Part shown: positions 45,781 to 54,355 of the stretch, one piece after another
How the letters are laid out: each line of letters starts with the position of its first letter
How positions within the stretch are numbered: the first letter of the stretch is position 1
Assembly: GCF_030519655.1 (NCBI RefSeq)
Contig: NZ_JAUMIT010000006.1
Coordinates: 62,001-126,000 of the forward strand
Reading direction: 5' to 3'
Length of the DNA stretch: 64,000 bases
Origin: Wenyingzhuangia gilva
Lineage (GTDB): Bacteria; Bacteroidota; Bacteroidia; Flavobacteriales; Flavobacteriaceae
The notes under the pieces: model-generated
What the model saw: the letters and a program-made list of their open reading frames with translations, nothing else
Database searches by the model: none
What the model was told of the DNA's origin: nothing
Program-made: the position numbers and the translations under genes

Positions 45781-47232
45781 TTATTTTTCAAAAAGTATAA
45801 TACTTTCAATATGTGCAGTATGAGGAAACTGATCAACCAAACTCATTTTTGATATTTTGTAACCAGCTTGTCTTAAAATTTCGGTATCTCTGGCTTGTGT
45901 AGCAGGATTACAAGAAACGTAAACCATTCTGCTCGCACCAATTTTAATGACTTTATCTAATGTTTTAGGAGCAATTCCTGCTCTTGGTGGATCTAAAACA
46001 ATGGTTTCTATTTTTCCTTTGTATTGTGGATATTCTACTAAGAATTTACCAACATCGGCTGCGTAAAAATCTACACCTTTGATTCCGTTTCGTTCAGCAT
46101 TCTTTTTAGCATCTTTAATGGCATCAGCTACAATATCAACTCCAATAATTTGCGTTCCTGTGGTTTTAGAAGCTAATATTTGTCCAATAGTTCCTGTTCC
46201 ACAGAATAAGTCCATTACTATTTTTCCGTTTACAGTTTCTGCTTTTTCTAAAGCGTAATCTATGACTTTACTATAAAGTTTTTCGGCAGATTTTGGATTG
46301 GTTTGGAAGAAACTCTTCATAGAAATTTCAAAGTTTAATCCTAGTAAATTTTCTACAATTCTGTCTTCTCCAAAAATTAAACGTTCGTTACCAGTAACAG
46401 CCAAAGTTCTGTCACCAATTTCATCGTTGGTAGTGTGAATCAATCCTGCAATTCTATCTCCAAACAATTCTTTTAATAAGGCAACAAATCCATCCATATC
46501 AAAATGAGAGATTTGTGGAGATGTTGTTACCAAATTACATAAAATTTGATTGGTTTTGTAACTTTTACGAATTACAAAATAACGGAAAAATCCTTTTTTT
46601 TGTGGAGCATGCCAAGGTTCTAGACCAGAATCAATACAAAATTGACGTATGTGTTTTAAGTTGTTTTCTACTTGCGCATCAAACAAACCAGAATCTTTGT
46701 CTAAATTTTCTGCACACCACCAAGTACCACGTTTTTTGAATCCTAAAGCAAATTCATCAACATCTGTTTTTTGTTCAAAATCGTAACGGATGGCAGAAAA
46801 TCCATATTCCATTTTGTTACGGTAATGGAAAACTTCTGGCGAAGCAATAAATTCATCAAACAAGTCTTCTATATTTTCAACTTTACCAATACGTTTAAAC
46901 AATTCTAAGGTGCTTGTTTTTTTGTATTTGTGTTGAATCTCAATAGGTAATTTAATATACGGAGCTCCTGGAATGGCTTGAAAAGGCACATCTTTTTCTT
47001 GATCAGAAGTCTCTAAAACATCAAACAATTTAGCCTCTGCATAACGTTTGCTTGTTTTGTTTATTTGACATCTAACTGTTTGACCAGGTAAGGTATTGGG
47101 CACAAAAACCACAAATTCACCTTCCTCGTTTCTAATTCTACCGATTCCTTTTCCTCCAAAGGCGTAGTCTTCTATTGTAATAGAAATGATTTCACCTCTT
47201 TTTACAAATTTGTTTCGTTCTCTTTTTGGCAT
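45781..47232 (-). CDS. rlmD: 23S rRNA (uracil-1939-C5)-methyltransferase RlmD-like
   Basis: 483 aa. The N-terminal TRAM domain (about 10-70; ISITIEDYAFGGKGIGRI) is followed by a TrmA-type methyltransferase: SAM motif VMDLFCGTGTIGQILA, LDPPRAGIAPKTL and the catalytic Cys in VYVSCNPATQARD. It transfers methyl to C5 of uridine in 23S rRNA. The site (1939 or 747) cannot be fixed from sequence. A TAAATTTG box on the minus strand (47244-47237) lies only 5 bases before this ATG. It ends in a strong terminator. Confidence 0.9.
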   Translation of the reverse strand: MPKRERNKFVKRGEIISITIEDYAFGGKGIGRIRNEEGEFVVFVPNTLPGQTVRCQINKTSKRYAEAKLFDVLETSDQEKDVPFQAIPGAPYIKLPIEIQHKYKKTSTLELFKRIGKVENIEDLFDEFIASPEVFHYRNKMEYGFSAIRYDFEQKTDVDEFALGFKKRGTWWCAENLDKDSGLFDAQVENNLKHIRQFCIDSGLEPWHAPQKKGFFRYFVIRKSYKTNQILCNLVTTSPQISHFDMDGFVALLKELFGDRIAGLIHTTNDEIGDRTLAVTGNERLIFGEDRIVENLLGLNFEISMKSFFQTNPKSAEKLYSKVIDYALEKAETVNGKIVMDLFCGTGTIGQILASKTTGTQIIGVDIVADAIKDAKKNAERNGIKGVDFYAADVGKFLVEYPQYKGKIETIVLDPPRAGIAPKTLDKVIKIGASRMVYVSCNPATQARDTEILRQAGYKISKMSLVDQFPHTAHIESIILFEK

Positions 47233-47284
47233 TCGGCAAATTTACCTTTTTATTGGCACAAAAAAACGAGAGAACCTCAAAATT

Positions 47285-47743
47285 TTAATTCATAAAAACA
47301 ATGTAAGCATTTAAAGAAGTGGCTATAAGTAACCACAGAAAATAAGGAGCAATCCAAAGAGATTTTAACTTTAGCAAATCATAGTTCTTAAATAAGAAAA
47401 TTCCCACCACAATGGTTAAAGCGATAATAGTAATCAATCCTAGAATGGTTTGATGGAAATAGAAAAAAATAGGATTCCAGCTAACATTCAAAATCCATTG
47501 AATAGCAAATAAGGTAATCAACATTTTTTTGTTTTCATGTTTTGGGTAAATGGAAGACATGTAAATGGCAAAACAAACCATAATGGTAGACCATGCAATT
47601 CCAAACATATAACCAGGAGGTGTCCAAGGGGCTTTGTTGGCATTGGCATACCAATCTGAATTTACGCCTGCATTGGTAAACAAACCACCAATAGCTAAAG
47701 CGGTAAAATTGATGACTAAAAACAATAAAATTTTTTTAAACAT
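47285..47743 (-). CDS. tspO: TspO/MBR-family tryptophan-rich membrane protein
   Basis: 152 aa with five membrane helices. Family motifs: NKAPWTPPGYMFGIAWSTIMV (about 36-56) and WILNVSWNPIFF (about 83-94). TspO binds porphyrins and sterol-like ligands and takes part in stress and tetrapyrrole control. It is upstream of rlmD in the same orientation and downstream of a YdeI-like gene. Confidence 0.93.
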   Translation of the reverse strand: MFKKILLFLVINFTALAIGGLFTNAGVNSDWYANANKAPWTPPGYMFGIAWSTIMVCFAIYMSSIYPKHENKKMLITLFAIQWILNVSWNPIFFYFHQTILGLITIIALTIVVGIFLFKNYDLLKLKSLWIAPYFLWLLIATSLNAYIVFMN

Positions 47744-47770
47744 AGTTTATAATTTTAGTAATGAAAACGA

Positions 47771-48343
47771 TTATGGTTTTTGATGATTTTCCATTTGTAA
47801 GGCAATTTCATCAATACGTTTTTGTCTTGTTTCAGGTTTTTTAGCTGATATGATTTTGTATAAGAGTATTTTACGTAATGATTTACTCAAGCTCATAAAA
47901 AAGTCTTTGGCATTTTTGTGTTTACTTAAGGCTATTTCTAAATCTTGTGGAATTATAAGCGCTTCTACCGTATCTAAAATAGTCCAAGAACCATTTTGTT
48001 TAGCCGTTTTAACACTTTCCATACCAGCTTCTTTCATCAATCCTTGTTTGGTTAAAGTTTCAATTTTATCCTTGTTAACTTTGGACCAATTGCTTTTGGG
48101 TTTTCTTTTGCAAAAGTACTGTATGTATTTTTCGGAGTCTATAGGTTTTTTGGTACTATCAATCCATCCAAAACATAAAGCTTGGTCTACAGCATCACTC
48201 CAACTAATAGTTGGTTTGTTAGTGTGTTTTTTATAGAATAACACCCAAACAGAGTCTTTACTTATATGATTATTTTCAAGCCAAAGCCTCCATTCTAGTT
48301 GATTAGATGGATAAAAACTATTGATTTTCTCTTTTTTAGTCAT
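47771..48343 (-). CDS. YdeI/OmpD-associated family protein
   Basis: 190 aa from ATG 48343 (MTKKEKINSFYPS); an upstream ATG at 48376 overlaps the TolC gene and is less likely. Conserved WRLWLENNH, SVWVLFYKKHT and DQALCFGWIDSTKK segments match the family. The C-terminal part (about 145-190) is the Omdp helical repeat. Cytosolic; its role is not well defined, with some members linked to stress or peptide resistance. Confidence 0.85.
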   Translation of the reverse strand: MTKKEKINSFYPSNQLEWRLWLENNHISKDSVWVLFYKKHTNKPTISWSDAVDQALCFGWIDSTKKPIDSEKYIQYFCKRKPKSNWSKVNKDKIETLTKQGLMKEAGMESVKTAKQNGSWTILDTVEALIIPQDLEIALSKHKNAKDFFMSLSKSLRKILLYKIISAKKPETRQKRIDEIALQMENHQKP

Positions 48344-48356
48344 GCAGTAGCTATCA

Positions 48357-49751
48357 TCATAAATCGTTTGGCACAATGTTGTTGGTTAGCAATAAATAAT
48401 CTAAATAATTAAGAATTAATTTGTTCTGACTGCTCAATAATTTTAGTTCTGATTCAATTAACTTTTCTTGTCTTTTGTTGATTAAAAACAGAGAACTTTC
48501 ACCATACTCAAACTTTTTAGATTCTGCAGCCAATAAGGTTTGGTATCCAATAATGTTTTTTTCTAACAAACTTATTTGTGTAATTAAAGCTTGTTGATTT
48601 CTTTTATTGGCGACTATTTTATTGTTGATCTCAGTTTTCTTAAAAGCTATTTCGTAATTAATTTCTTCAACGGCATATTTACTTTCTTGTAACTTTCCTC
48701 TTTCATTTCTAAAAAAGATAGGAAAAGTTAAACTAGCTCCCCATTTGTAATTGTCTGCTGATAAAGCTGCAACACCAACATTGTCATCATTGGTTTTTAA
48801 AAGCTGATTATATTTTAGTTTTAATTTAGGTTTTAATTTTTCTCGATTTAGTTTTTGTTTTAAAATCAAGGATTCTTTTTTAGCACTTTTTTCTGCAATA
48901 ATTGGAATGCTGTCTAAATTGTTGTTTAAAGGAATTTCATCAAACTTATGAGGGATAATGTTGCTTTCTGGCTCTACATTTGGTTGTAATGAAACAGGTA
49001 CATTTTCTAACCATAAATGATTTTCTACCTTTAATCTTTTTTCATTTAAAAGCTGTTGATATTTAACCAAATCTATTTGATTATTTTGTAAATATACAGT
49101 AGCTTCTAAAGTATCAATAGTAGTTTTTTCACCACTTGCCAAGGCACTTTTTACGTTTTTTAAATATAGCTCACTCAGTTTTAAATTGTCTTTTAAAATT
49201 TCACAAATAGAACTGTATTGCTGCCATTCAGCATAAGCTTTAGACGCTTCATACACCAAGTTGTTTAATAATTCTAACTGTTGATTTTTAGCAATTTCTT
49301 GATAAACTTTGGCTTGTTTTAAAGCAGTTTTTCTTGGGTTGGTTAATAGTCCTTGTAATACGTCAATTTCTACTCCTGCACTCCACAATCCGCTATTGCT
49401 TGTTTTGTTTTCAGGATTTAAATTATATCCAGAATTGTTGTCAAAACCTCCAGTAATAGCAATTCCTAAGGATGTTGGAATGGTGATTTTATTTTTAAAA
49501 AGATTGTAATATTGTTTTCCTTCAAAATCTTTTTGATCGATGCTAGAAGTTAAATATGGATCTAATCCTCCTTTGGCACTTAATAATTTTGCTTTGGCAA
49601 CTTTTTCTTTTAATTGTGCACTTTTGGCAATAGGATGTTCACTAATTACATTGTATATAAACTCGTTATAGGTTAATGTATTTAAGGAATCTGTTTGCGC
49701 ATAGCTATTAAATCCCAAAATAAGTAAAAGTATATAAATAGCTTTTTTCAT
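48357..49751 (-). CDS. TolC-family outer-membrane protein of an ABC export system
   Basis: 464 aa. The signal peptide ends SYAQ (about 19). Two long helical OEP repeats. It starts one base into the HlyD stop (TAATG), so it is translationally coupled. It likely forms the outer-membrane duct for the HlyD/ABC pair. It is distinct from the CusC-like TolC of the RND operon. Confidence 0.87.
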   Translation of the reverse strand: MKKAIYILLLILGFNSYAQTDSLNTLTYNEFIYNVISEHPIAKSAQLKEKVAKAKLLSAKGGLDPYLTSSIDQKDFEGKQYYNLFKNKITIPTSLGIAITGGFDNNSGYNLNPENKTSNSGLWSAGVEIDVLQGLLTNPRKTALKQAKVYQEIAKNQQLELLNNLVYEASKAYAEWQQYSSICEILKDNLKLSELYLKNVKSALASGEKTTIDTLEATVYLQNNQIDLVKYQQLLNEKRLKVENHLWLENVPVSLQPNVEPESNIIPHKFDEIPLNNNLDSIPIIAEKSAKKESLILKQKLNREKLKPKLKLKYNQLLKTNDDNVGVAALSADNYKWGASLTFPIFFRNERGKLQESKYAVEEINYEIAFKKTEINNKIVANKRNQQALITQISLLEKNIIGYQTLLAAESKKFEYGESSLFLINKRQEKLIESELKLLSSQNKLILNYLDYLLLTNNIVPNDL

Positions 49752-51136
49752 TATTTTACAGATTTTATAGGAGCTTTAGTTTTTACTTCAGATTCACCAC
49801 TATTATGATCCTCATTTGCTCTATAAAAGTCTGGAGGGAATCCGTTTAAGTTTCTCCATAATTCATACCAAATAGGTACATCTTTTAGTAATACAAAAGT
49901 ATAAGTACCTGTTCCAACTCTTAAGTTTTCAGGCCATTTTTTTTCTTTTTCATCTGGAGCTATTAACACACGATATTTTCCATTATTACTAATGTGTTGG
50001 TCTAAAGCAAAAATTTTTCCAGAAAAAATACCTGTAGACTTTTCAGGCCATCCACTAATGACCATGGCAGGCCAACCATCAAATTGCAAACGACAGTGAT
50101 CATTGATTCTCAGCAATGGTAAATCTTGCGGTTTTACATAAATTTCAACTGCCAAATCGTAACTGGCAGGCATAATGGTTAAAATATCTGTTCCTTCTTT
50201 AATTAATTGTCCCGTTCCCTTTTTAATGGTTTTGGTAATATACCCATCGGTAGGAGAGGTAATGTAGTACAGACTTTGTCTTTGTTGATAATTACTTAAT
50301 TGGTTTTGTAATTTTGAGGTGTTAGAGCGTGCATCTAGCTTTGCTGATAAAGCACTCTGAATATCAGAATTTGTTTTAGAAATTTTTTGATTGTAATCTT
50401 GTTCTGTTGATGATAATTCTAATTTAAAATTAATCAACATGTTTTTTTGGTTTTCTAACTTGTTTTGTTGAGACAAATAAGCTGCATAAACCTCTTGTTT
50501 TTTTAACTCCTTTTCTTGTAATTCAGATAATGATTTTAATCCTTGATCATGAAGTTCTTTGGTACGCTTATATTGGTTAGCAGCAATTTCGTACTTAATT
50601 TTATATGCGTTTAAATCAATGCTATCAATGTTAATTTTGTTTTTGGTTTGAATAATTTTATTACGAACCTGTTCTAATTTTAACATTCTACTTTCTCTAA
50701 TAGAAGCCAGTTGTGCTTTTAATGCAATAACTTTATCATCATAAGAAGTAATGCTTTCACTTTTAGCATCTACTTGTTCTTGCGTTCTAGAAATTAAATT
50801 AGGATCAAAATAATCATTTTTAACTTCGGTAATATAAATAAGAGTATCTCCTTTGCTTACATAATTTCCTTCTCTAACATACCATTTTTCTAACCTCCCC
50901 GAAATAATAGACTGAATAGGTTGTGGTCTTTGTTCAGGTAAAAGTGTGGTTACATATCCTTTTCCTTTAATATTTTGTGTCCATGGCACAAAAATAATAA
51001 TGAGGAATAAAACAATAATCACAATACCATTATAAACCCTTTTCTTTTTAGGGTCTTTATCGTTTAAATATTTATGTGATTTATAGTTGTTTAGCTTCAC
51101 AAATTTGCTAATGCTATTTTCTGATATATTTAACAT
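49751..51136 (-). CDS. HlyD-family membrane fusion protein
   Basis: 461 aa. One membrane helix (about 35-52, IVIIVLFLIIIFVPW), a lipoyl half (LEKWYVREGNYVSKGDTL), a long coiled-coil hairpin (about 115-310), then the second lipoyl half (ITSPTDGYITKTIKKG). It is an adaptor between the ABC transporter (4 bases upstream) and TolC. It is longer than the RND adaptor because of the long hairpin, as in type I secretion. Confidence 0.9.
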   Translation of the reverse strand: MLNISENSISKFVKLNNYKSHKYLNDKDPKKKRVYNGIVIIVLFLIIIFVPWTQNIKGKGYVTTLLPEQRPQPIQSIISGRLEKWYVREGNYVSKGDTLIYITEVKNDYFDPNLISRTQEQVDAKSESITSYDDKVIALKAQLASIRESRMLKLEQVRNKIIQTKNKINIDSIDLNAYKIKYEIAANQYKRTKELHDQGLKSLSELQEKELKKQEVYAAYLSQQNKLENQKNMLINFKLELSSTEQDYNQKISKTNSDIQSALSAKLDARSNTSKLQNQLSNYQQRQSLYYITSPTDGYITKTIKKGTGQLIKEGTDILTIMPASYDLAVEIYVKPQDLPLLRINDHCRLQFDGWPAMVISGWPEKSTGIFSGKIFALDQHISNNGKYRVLIAPDEKEKKWPENLRVGTGTYTFVLLKDVPIWYELWRNLNGFPPDFYRANEDHNSGESEVKTKAPIKSVK

Positions 51137-51140
51137 GAGC

Positions 51141-52772
51141 TTATAATTTTATGATTTGATTAGCCTTGTCTGCCCAATATAAATAATCGGCAATAACAAT
51201 AACGGTCCATGATTTTTCTTCATCCATAATAAAATCTATGATGGCTTTTTTCTCTGTTTCATCAATAAACTGTAAAGGATCTTCTAACAATAAAATTGAA
51301 GGATTGTTGACTAAATATCTGGCCAATATAATTTTTTGAATCGTACTTTTTGGCATACGTCTACCTCTAGAATCTACTTTGGTTTTAATTCCGTCTTTTT
51401 GTTTAGAAATAAAATCAGTTAAAAATAATTTGCTTAAAACAGTGTTTAATTCCTTATCCTCTACCTCTCTATTCATTAAAATATTTTCTTCAATGGTTCC
51501 TTCAAACAAACCAGTATTTGGACTGATAAATCCAATTTGATTGTGTAAAGATTCAAGAGAATAATATTCTGATGGTCTATTGTTAAACAAAACAGTACCT
51601 GTGTCTAAAGTTTGTATTCTAGCAATAATATTTAATAAAGTAGATTTTCCTTTACCAGTATTTCCTTTTAGCCAAACTTTAGATTTTGGTTTTATCTTTA
51701 CTGATAAATTTTCAAAAACATAATTTTCTTGATTTGGATATTTAAAAGAAACATCAGCAAGTTCTATAGAAACACCATTAGTATTCTGTTCAAATTCTCC
51801 ATTACCATTATCTTGGTCTAATTCTAAATCGGTAACATGACCAATTTTATCTAGAGCGGTTAAAACATCATAAATGGTTTCTACAATTCTAGTGATTTTT
51901 TCTACAGAGTTAATAATCATAATAATAATGATTTCAGAAGCCACAAACTGACCAATGTTCATTTCTTGATTAAAAACCAGAACTCCTCCTAGAACCAATA
52001 AACCAGCTGCCACCCAAACTTTAAATCCTACAAAAAGAACAAATTGTTTAATTAATATTTTAAAGTGTTTTTCTCTATTTTCTAAATAATGTAAATTAAC
52101 ATCATCTGTTTTTTCTAAGTGAAGATTTCCTTTGTTTAATACTTTAAATGTTTTGGTGTTACTAGCTATTTCTTCTAACCAGTGAGCCAACATATATTTG
52201 TATTTACTTTCTTTAATACTTGTTTCTAGCCCCTTAGGTCCGGTAATTTTAAAGATTAAATATATAATTAGGATAAGAGAAATTCCTAACATAATAAAGT
52301 AAGAACTGTAGAAAGTAAGGAGTATCAAACCAAAAGTGATTTGAAAAGCTGCCATAGAAAAATCTATCAAAATTTTAGGCAATCCTTTCTGAATCGTCAA
52401 TACGTCAAAAAATCGATTGACTAGTTCGGGTGCGTGAACTTTATCTAAATTAATTTGTTTTATTTTAGGAATTCTATAAGCAAATTCAAATGCTGATTTT
52501 GCAAAAATATCTTGTTGAATATCTTCAACAATCCTAAGTTGATTGATTTGTATTTTTCCTGTAATTGCAATACCAATTAAAACAAAAGCGACTAAAACAA
52601 TCCAAGAAGTTGTTAACTCCCCTGTTTGTAAATAATTAATAATAGCTTGTATTCCTAAAGGTAGAGATAGGTTTACTACCCCACTAATTATGGCATAATA
52701 ATATATAAGTCTTATTGGTTTTTTATAGGGTTTAATTAAATTCCAAAACCTGACTAATGGCGATAATGTCAT
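51141..52772 (-). CDS. ABC transporter (membrane domain plus ATPase) with aberrant catalytic motifs
   Basis: 543 aa from ATG 52772; the frame can be extended only to a TTG at 52790 that lies on the -7 box TATTTTTG (52795-52788). Type I exporter: six helices (about 20-310), ATPase about 330-543. Walker A GNTGKGKST (370-378) is intact, but the signature is MPKST (473-477) instead of LSGGQ. Walker B is LLLEDP (494-499) rather than LLLDEP, and the H-switch is ADY (528-530). No C39 peptidase domain. It probably exports a peptide or small molecule with HlyD and TolC. The ATPase may be impaired or use unusual chemistry. Confidence 0.87.
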   Translation of the reverse strand: MTLSPLVRFWNLIKPYKKPIRLIYYYAIISGVVNLSLPLGIQAIINYLQTGELTTSWIVLVAFVLIGIAITGKIQINQLRIVEDIQQDIFAKSAFEFAYRIPKIKQINLDKVHAPELVNRFFDVLTIQKGLPKILIDFSMAAFQITFGLILLTFYSSYFIMLGISLILIIYLIFKITGPKGLETSIKESKYKYMLAHWLEEIASNTKTFKVLNKGNLHLEKTDDVNLHYLENREKHFKILIKQFVLFVGFKVWVAAGLLVLGGVLVFNQEMNIGQFVASEIIIIMIINSVEKITRIVETIYDVLTALDKIGHVTDLELDQDNGNGEFEQNTNGVSIELADVSFKYPNQENYVFENLSVKIKPKSKVWLKGNTGKGKSTLLNIIARIQTLDTGTVLFNNRPSEYYSLESLHNQIGFISPNTGLFEGTIEENILMNREVEDKELNTVLSKLFLTDFISKQKDGIKTKVDSRGRRMPKSTIQKIILARYLVNNPSILLLEDPLQFIDETEKKAIIDFIMDEEKSWTVIVIADYLYWADKANQIIKL

Positions 52773-53084
52773 ATGATTTTTTTTATTCAAAAATAGTGAA
52801 TAGATTGCTTTTTGATAAGAATATGCTTAGCAATATTTATGCCTATTTTGTTGTTGATTAATAGCTTGTCTAAATATTAAGATGTTCTATAAGTTAGCTT
52901 TCTTTATAAAAACTAGTTGGTTGGTTGTTCGTTTAATAATCAATAAACTAAATTTAAAAGATTAAAAAAGGTCTTTTTTTAGAGTAATGATTAATGGCAA
53001 GGATATTTATAACAAGTAATATATTTAATAAATAGCAATTAAATCCTATAGTTATAAAAACAAGGATTTTGTCTAATATATTAT
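52773..53084. other. Gap upstream of the ABC export operon
   Basis: 312 bases without a gene. It holds the minus-strand -7 box TATTTTTG (52795-52788) for the ABC operon, arms ATTGCT/AGCAAT near 52807-52837, and a weak hairpin AAATCCT/AGGATTT (about 53040-53072) at the end of the upstream gene. Otherwise it is plain AT-rich DNA. Confidence 0.5.
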
Positions 53085-53477
53085 TTATAAATTATACTTT
53101 GGTGGAGGAGTATCCAATTGAATATGACCATCAGTAACTTGCACAATAAGTTCATGGAATTTATGCTTTGTTTCTTTTAGTCGTGTCAGTTTTGTTTTAA
53201 AAAAAGTTCCCCTAGCTGAAATTAACTCAATATTTAAATTGTTTTTTTGTTTGCAGTCACCAGTTTCATTAGTTTCTTGCTCTTCAATAGCATTTTCAAA
53301 ATCTAAAACTTTTTCTAGTAAAAACGCAACAATACTATCTTGATTGTTAAAAGATAATTCTTGTGAGTGATTTACAGGGGCAAGCACAGGAATGTCAATA
53401 CTAATATTAAATAGATGAATTCCTAAAATTCCAAAGAGAATTTTTATAAAAACGTTATTTCTAAATTTTTTTAACAC
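53085..53477 (-). CDS. Hypothetical protein with hydrophobic N-terminus and PPPK tail
   Basis: 130 aa. The only usable start is GTG at 53477: an in-frame stop lies 6 bases upstream and no Met follows in the N-terminal region. N-terminal hydrophobic segment (about 10-35), then a charged helical region (about 45-75; FLLEKVLDFENAIEEQET) with one Cys (GDCKQ), and a C-terminal tail LDTPPPKYNL. It is probably membrane-anchored. Not assigned to a family. It lies between the ABC operon and the SRPBCC gene, in the same orientation as both. Confidence 0.6.
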   Translation of the reverse strand: MLKKFRNNVFIKILFGILGIHLFNISIDIPVLAPVNHSQELSFNNQDSIVAFLLEKVLDFENAIEEQETNETGDCKQKNNLNIELISARGTFFKTKLTRLKETKHKFHELIVQVTDGHIQLDTPPPKYNL

Positions 53478-53507
53478 AGGTCAAATATACATTTTTTTAA
53501 ACTTATA

Positions 53508-53984
53508 CTATACTTGATTAGCTGAGGTTCTAAACATATTGTTAACTATGTTAAATCGGTAATTAAAAATAGTATTTAATTGTTTTTTTATGAATAAATA
53601 ATTGGCAAAGGCTCCTAAAAATCCAAAAGGAGGTTCATAGGTAACAATATCTTTCATATATATGCCACCATTTTTTTCTTCTAATATATGTTGGTGGTGC
53701 CAAAGTTTGTATGGACCTATGCGTTGTTCATCAACAAAATATTTTTTAGGCACTACATGAGTGATTTCTGTAACCCATTTGGTAGGAATCCCTAATATGG
53801 GTTTTATTATATAGCTAATAATCATTCCTTGATACATTTTATCATCCTTATTGTCCGAAGTAATGTCAAATCCCATATGTGGAGGAGTAATATGTTTTAG
53901 GTTTTTGGGAGATGATATAAAATCCCAAACCTCTTCTAAACTAGCATTGATAAATTGCTCTTTTTTTAATTGATAAAATGCCAT
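53508..53984 (-). CDS. SRPBCC-family protein
   Basis: 158 aa. START/polyketide-cyclase-like fold with conserved EEVWDFISSPKNLKHITPPHMGFDI and the late WHHQHILEEKNGG strand pair. A ligand-binding cavity fold whose ligand is unknown. It is the last gene of the leftward light-stress-like cluster, next to the SDR and small proteins, a combination seen in photolyase clusters. Confidence 0.87.
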   Translation of the reverse strand: MAFYQLKKEQFINASLEEVWDFISSPKNLKHITPPHMGFDITSDNKDDKMYQGMIISYIIKPILGIPTKWVTEITHVVPKKYFVDEQRIGPYKLWHHQHILEEKNGGIYMKDIVTYEPPFGFLGAFANYLFIKKQLNTIFNYRFNIVNNMFRTSANQV

Positions 53985-53989
53985 GATGA

Positions 53990-54157
53990 TTATTTTTTTA
54001 ATTCTTTAATTTTGATTGCTATTTGCTCTGCTTCATATGTTTTTTCATCACTTTTGGTACGATTGGTTTTAGATAAAATATAAGCTTCATTTAAAAGTTT
54101 TTTATATTCTTTTTCTAATTTTTCAGTTTCAGATGTATTTTTAAAAAATGAAAACAT
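53990..54157 (-). CDS. Small Lacal_2735-like / DUF6435-like protein (55 aa)
   Basis: A short charged helical protein starting MFSFFKNTSETEKLEKEYKKL and ending AEQIAIKIKELKK. The pattern (short hydrophobic start, LEKEYKKLLNEAY core, and an E-A-E-x-I-x-x-K-I helix) matches the flavobacterial Lacal_2735-type family. No Cys, no signal. Five bases before the SRPBCC start. The neighbour upstream is a paralogue (AEKIAIKIQRLKK). Function unknown. Confidence 0.75.
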   Translation of the reverse strand: MFSFFKNTSETEKLEKEYKKLLNEAYILSKTNRTKSDEKTYEAEQIAIKIKELKK

Positions 54158-54168
54158 ATGTGTAAGTT

Positions 54169-54351
54169 TTAATGATTAACGATGTGTTTTTTTAAACGCT
54201 GAATTTTAATGGCAATTTTTTCTGCTTCTTCAATTTTAGCGTAGGCAATGTTTTTGTTTTTGTTAAAAAAAGACAAAGCTTCATTTAGTAGTTTTTGATG
54301 TTGTCTTTGTAACTTTTTAATTGGAATTTTAATTAAAAATGGTAGGATCAT
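54169..54351 (-). CDS. Small Lacal_2735-like / DUF6435-like protein, second paralogue (60 aa)
   Basis: 60 aa: MILPFLIKIPIKKLQRQHQKL then EEAEKIAIKIQRLKKHIVNH. Like its neighbour, a short hydrophobic N-terminus, a helix LLNEALSFFNKNKN and an EAEKIAIKI helix; the two align over most of their length. Start ATG 54351, 4 bases after the SDR stop. Function unknown. Confidence 0.72.
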   Translation of the reverse strand: MILPFLIKIPIKKLQRQHQKLLNEALSFFNKNKNIAYAKIEEAEKIAIKIQRLKKHIVNH

Positions 54352-54355
54352 GATT

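Noticed and set aside
48357-52772. Type I bacteriocin exporter with leader peptidase
   Set aside because: The ABC protein has no C39 peptidase domain, so double-glycine leader cleavage is not supported; a link to the peptide array remains speculative.
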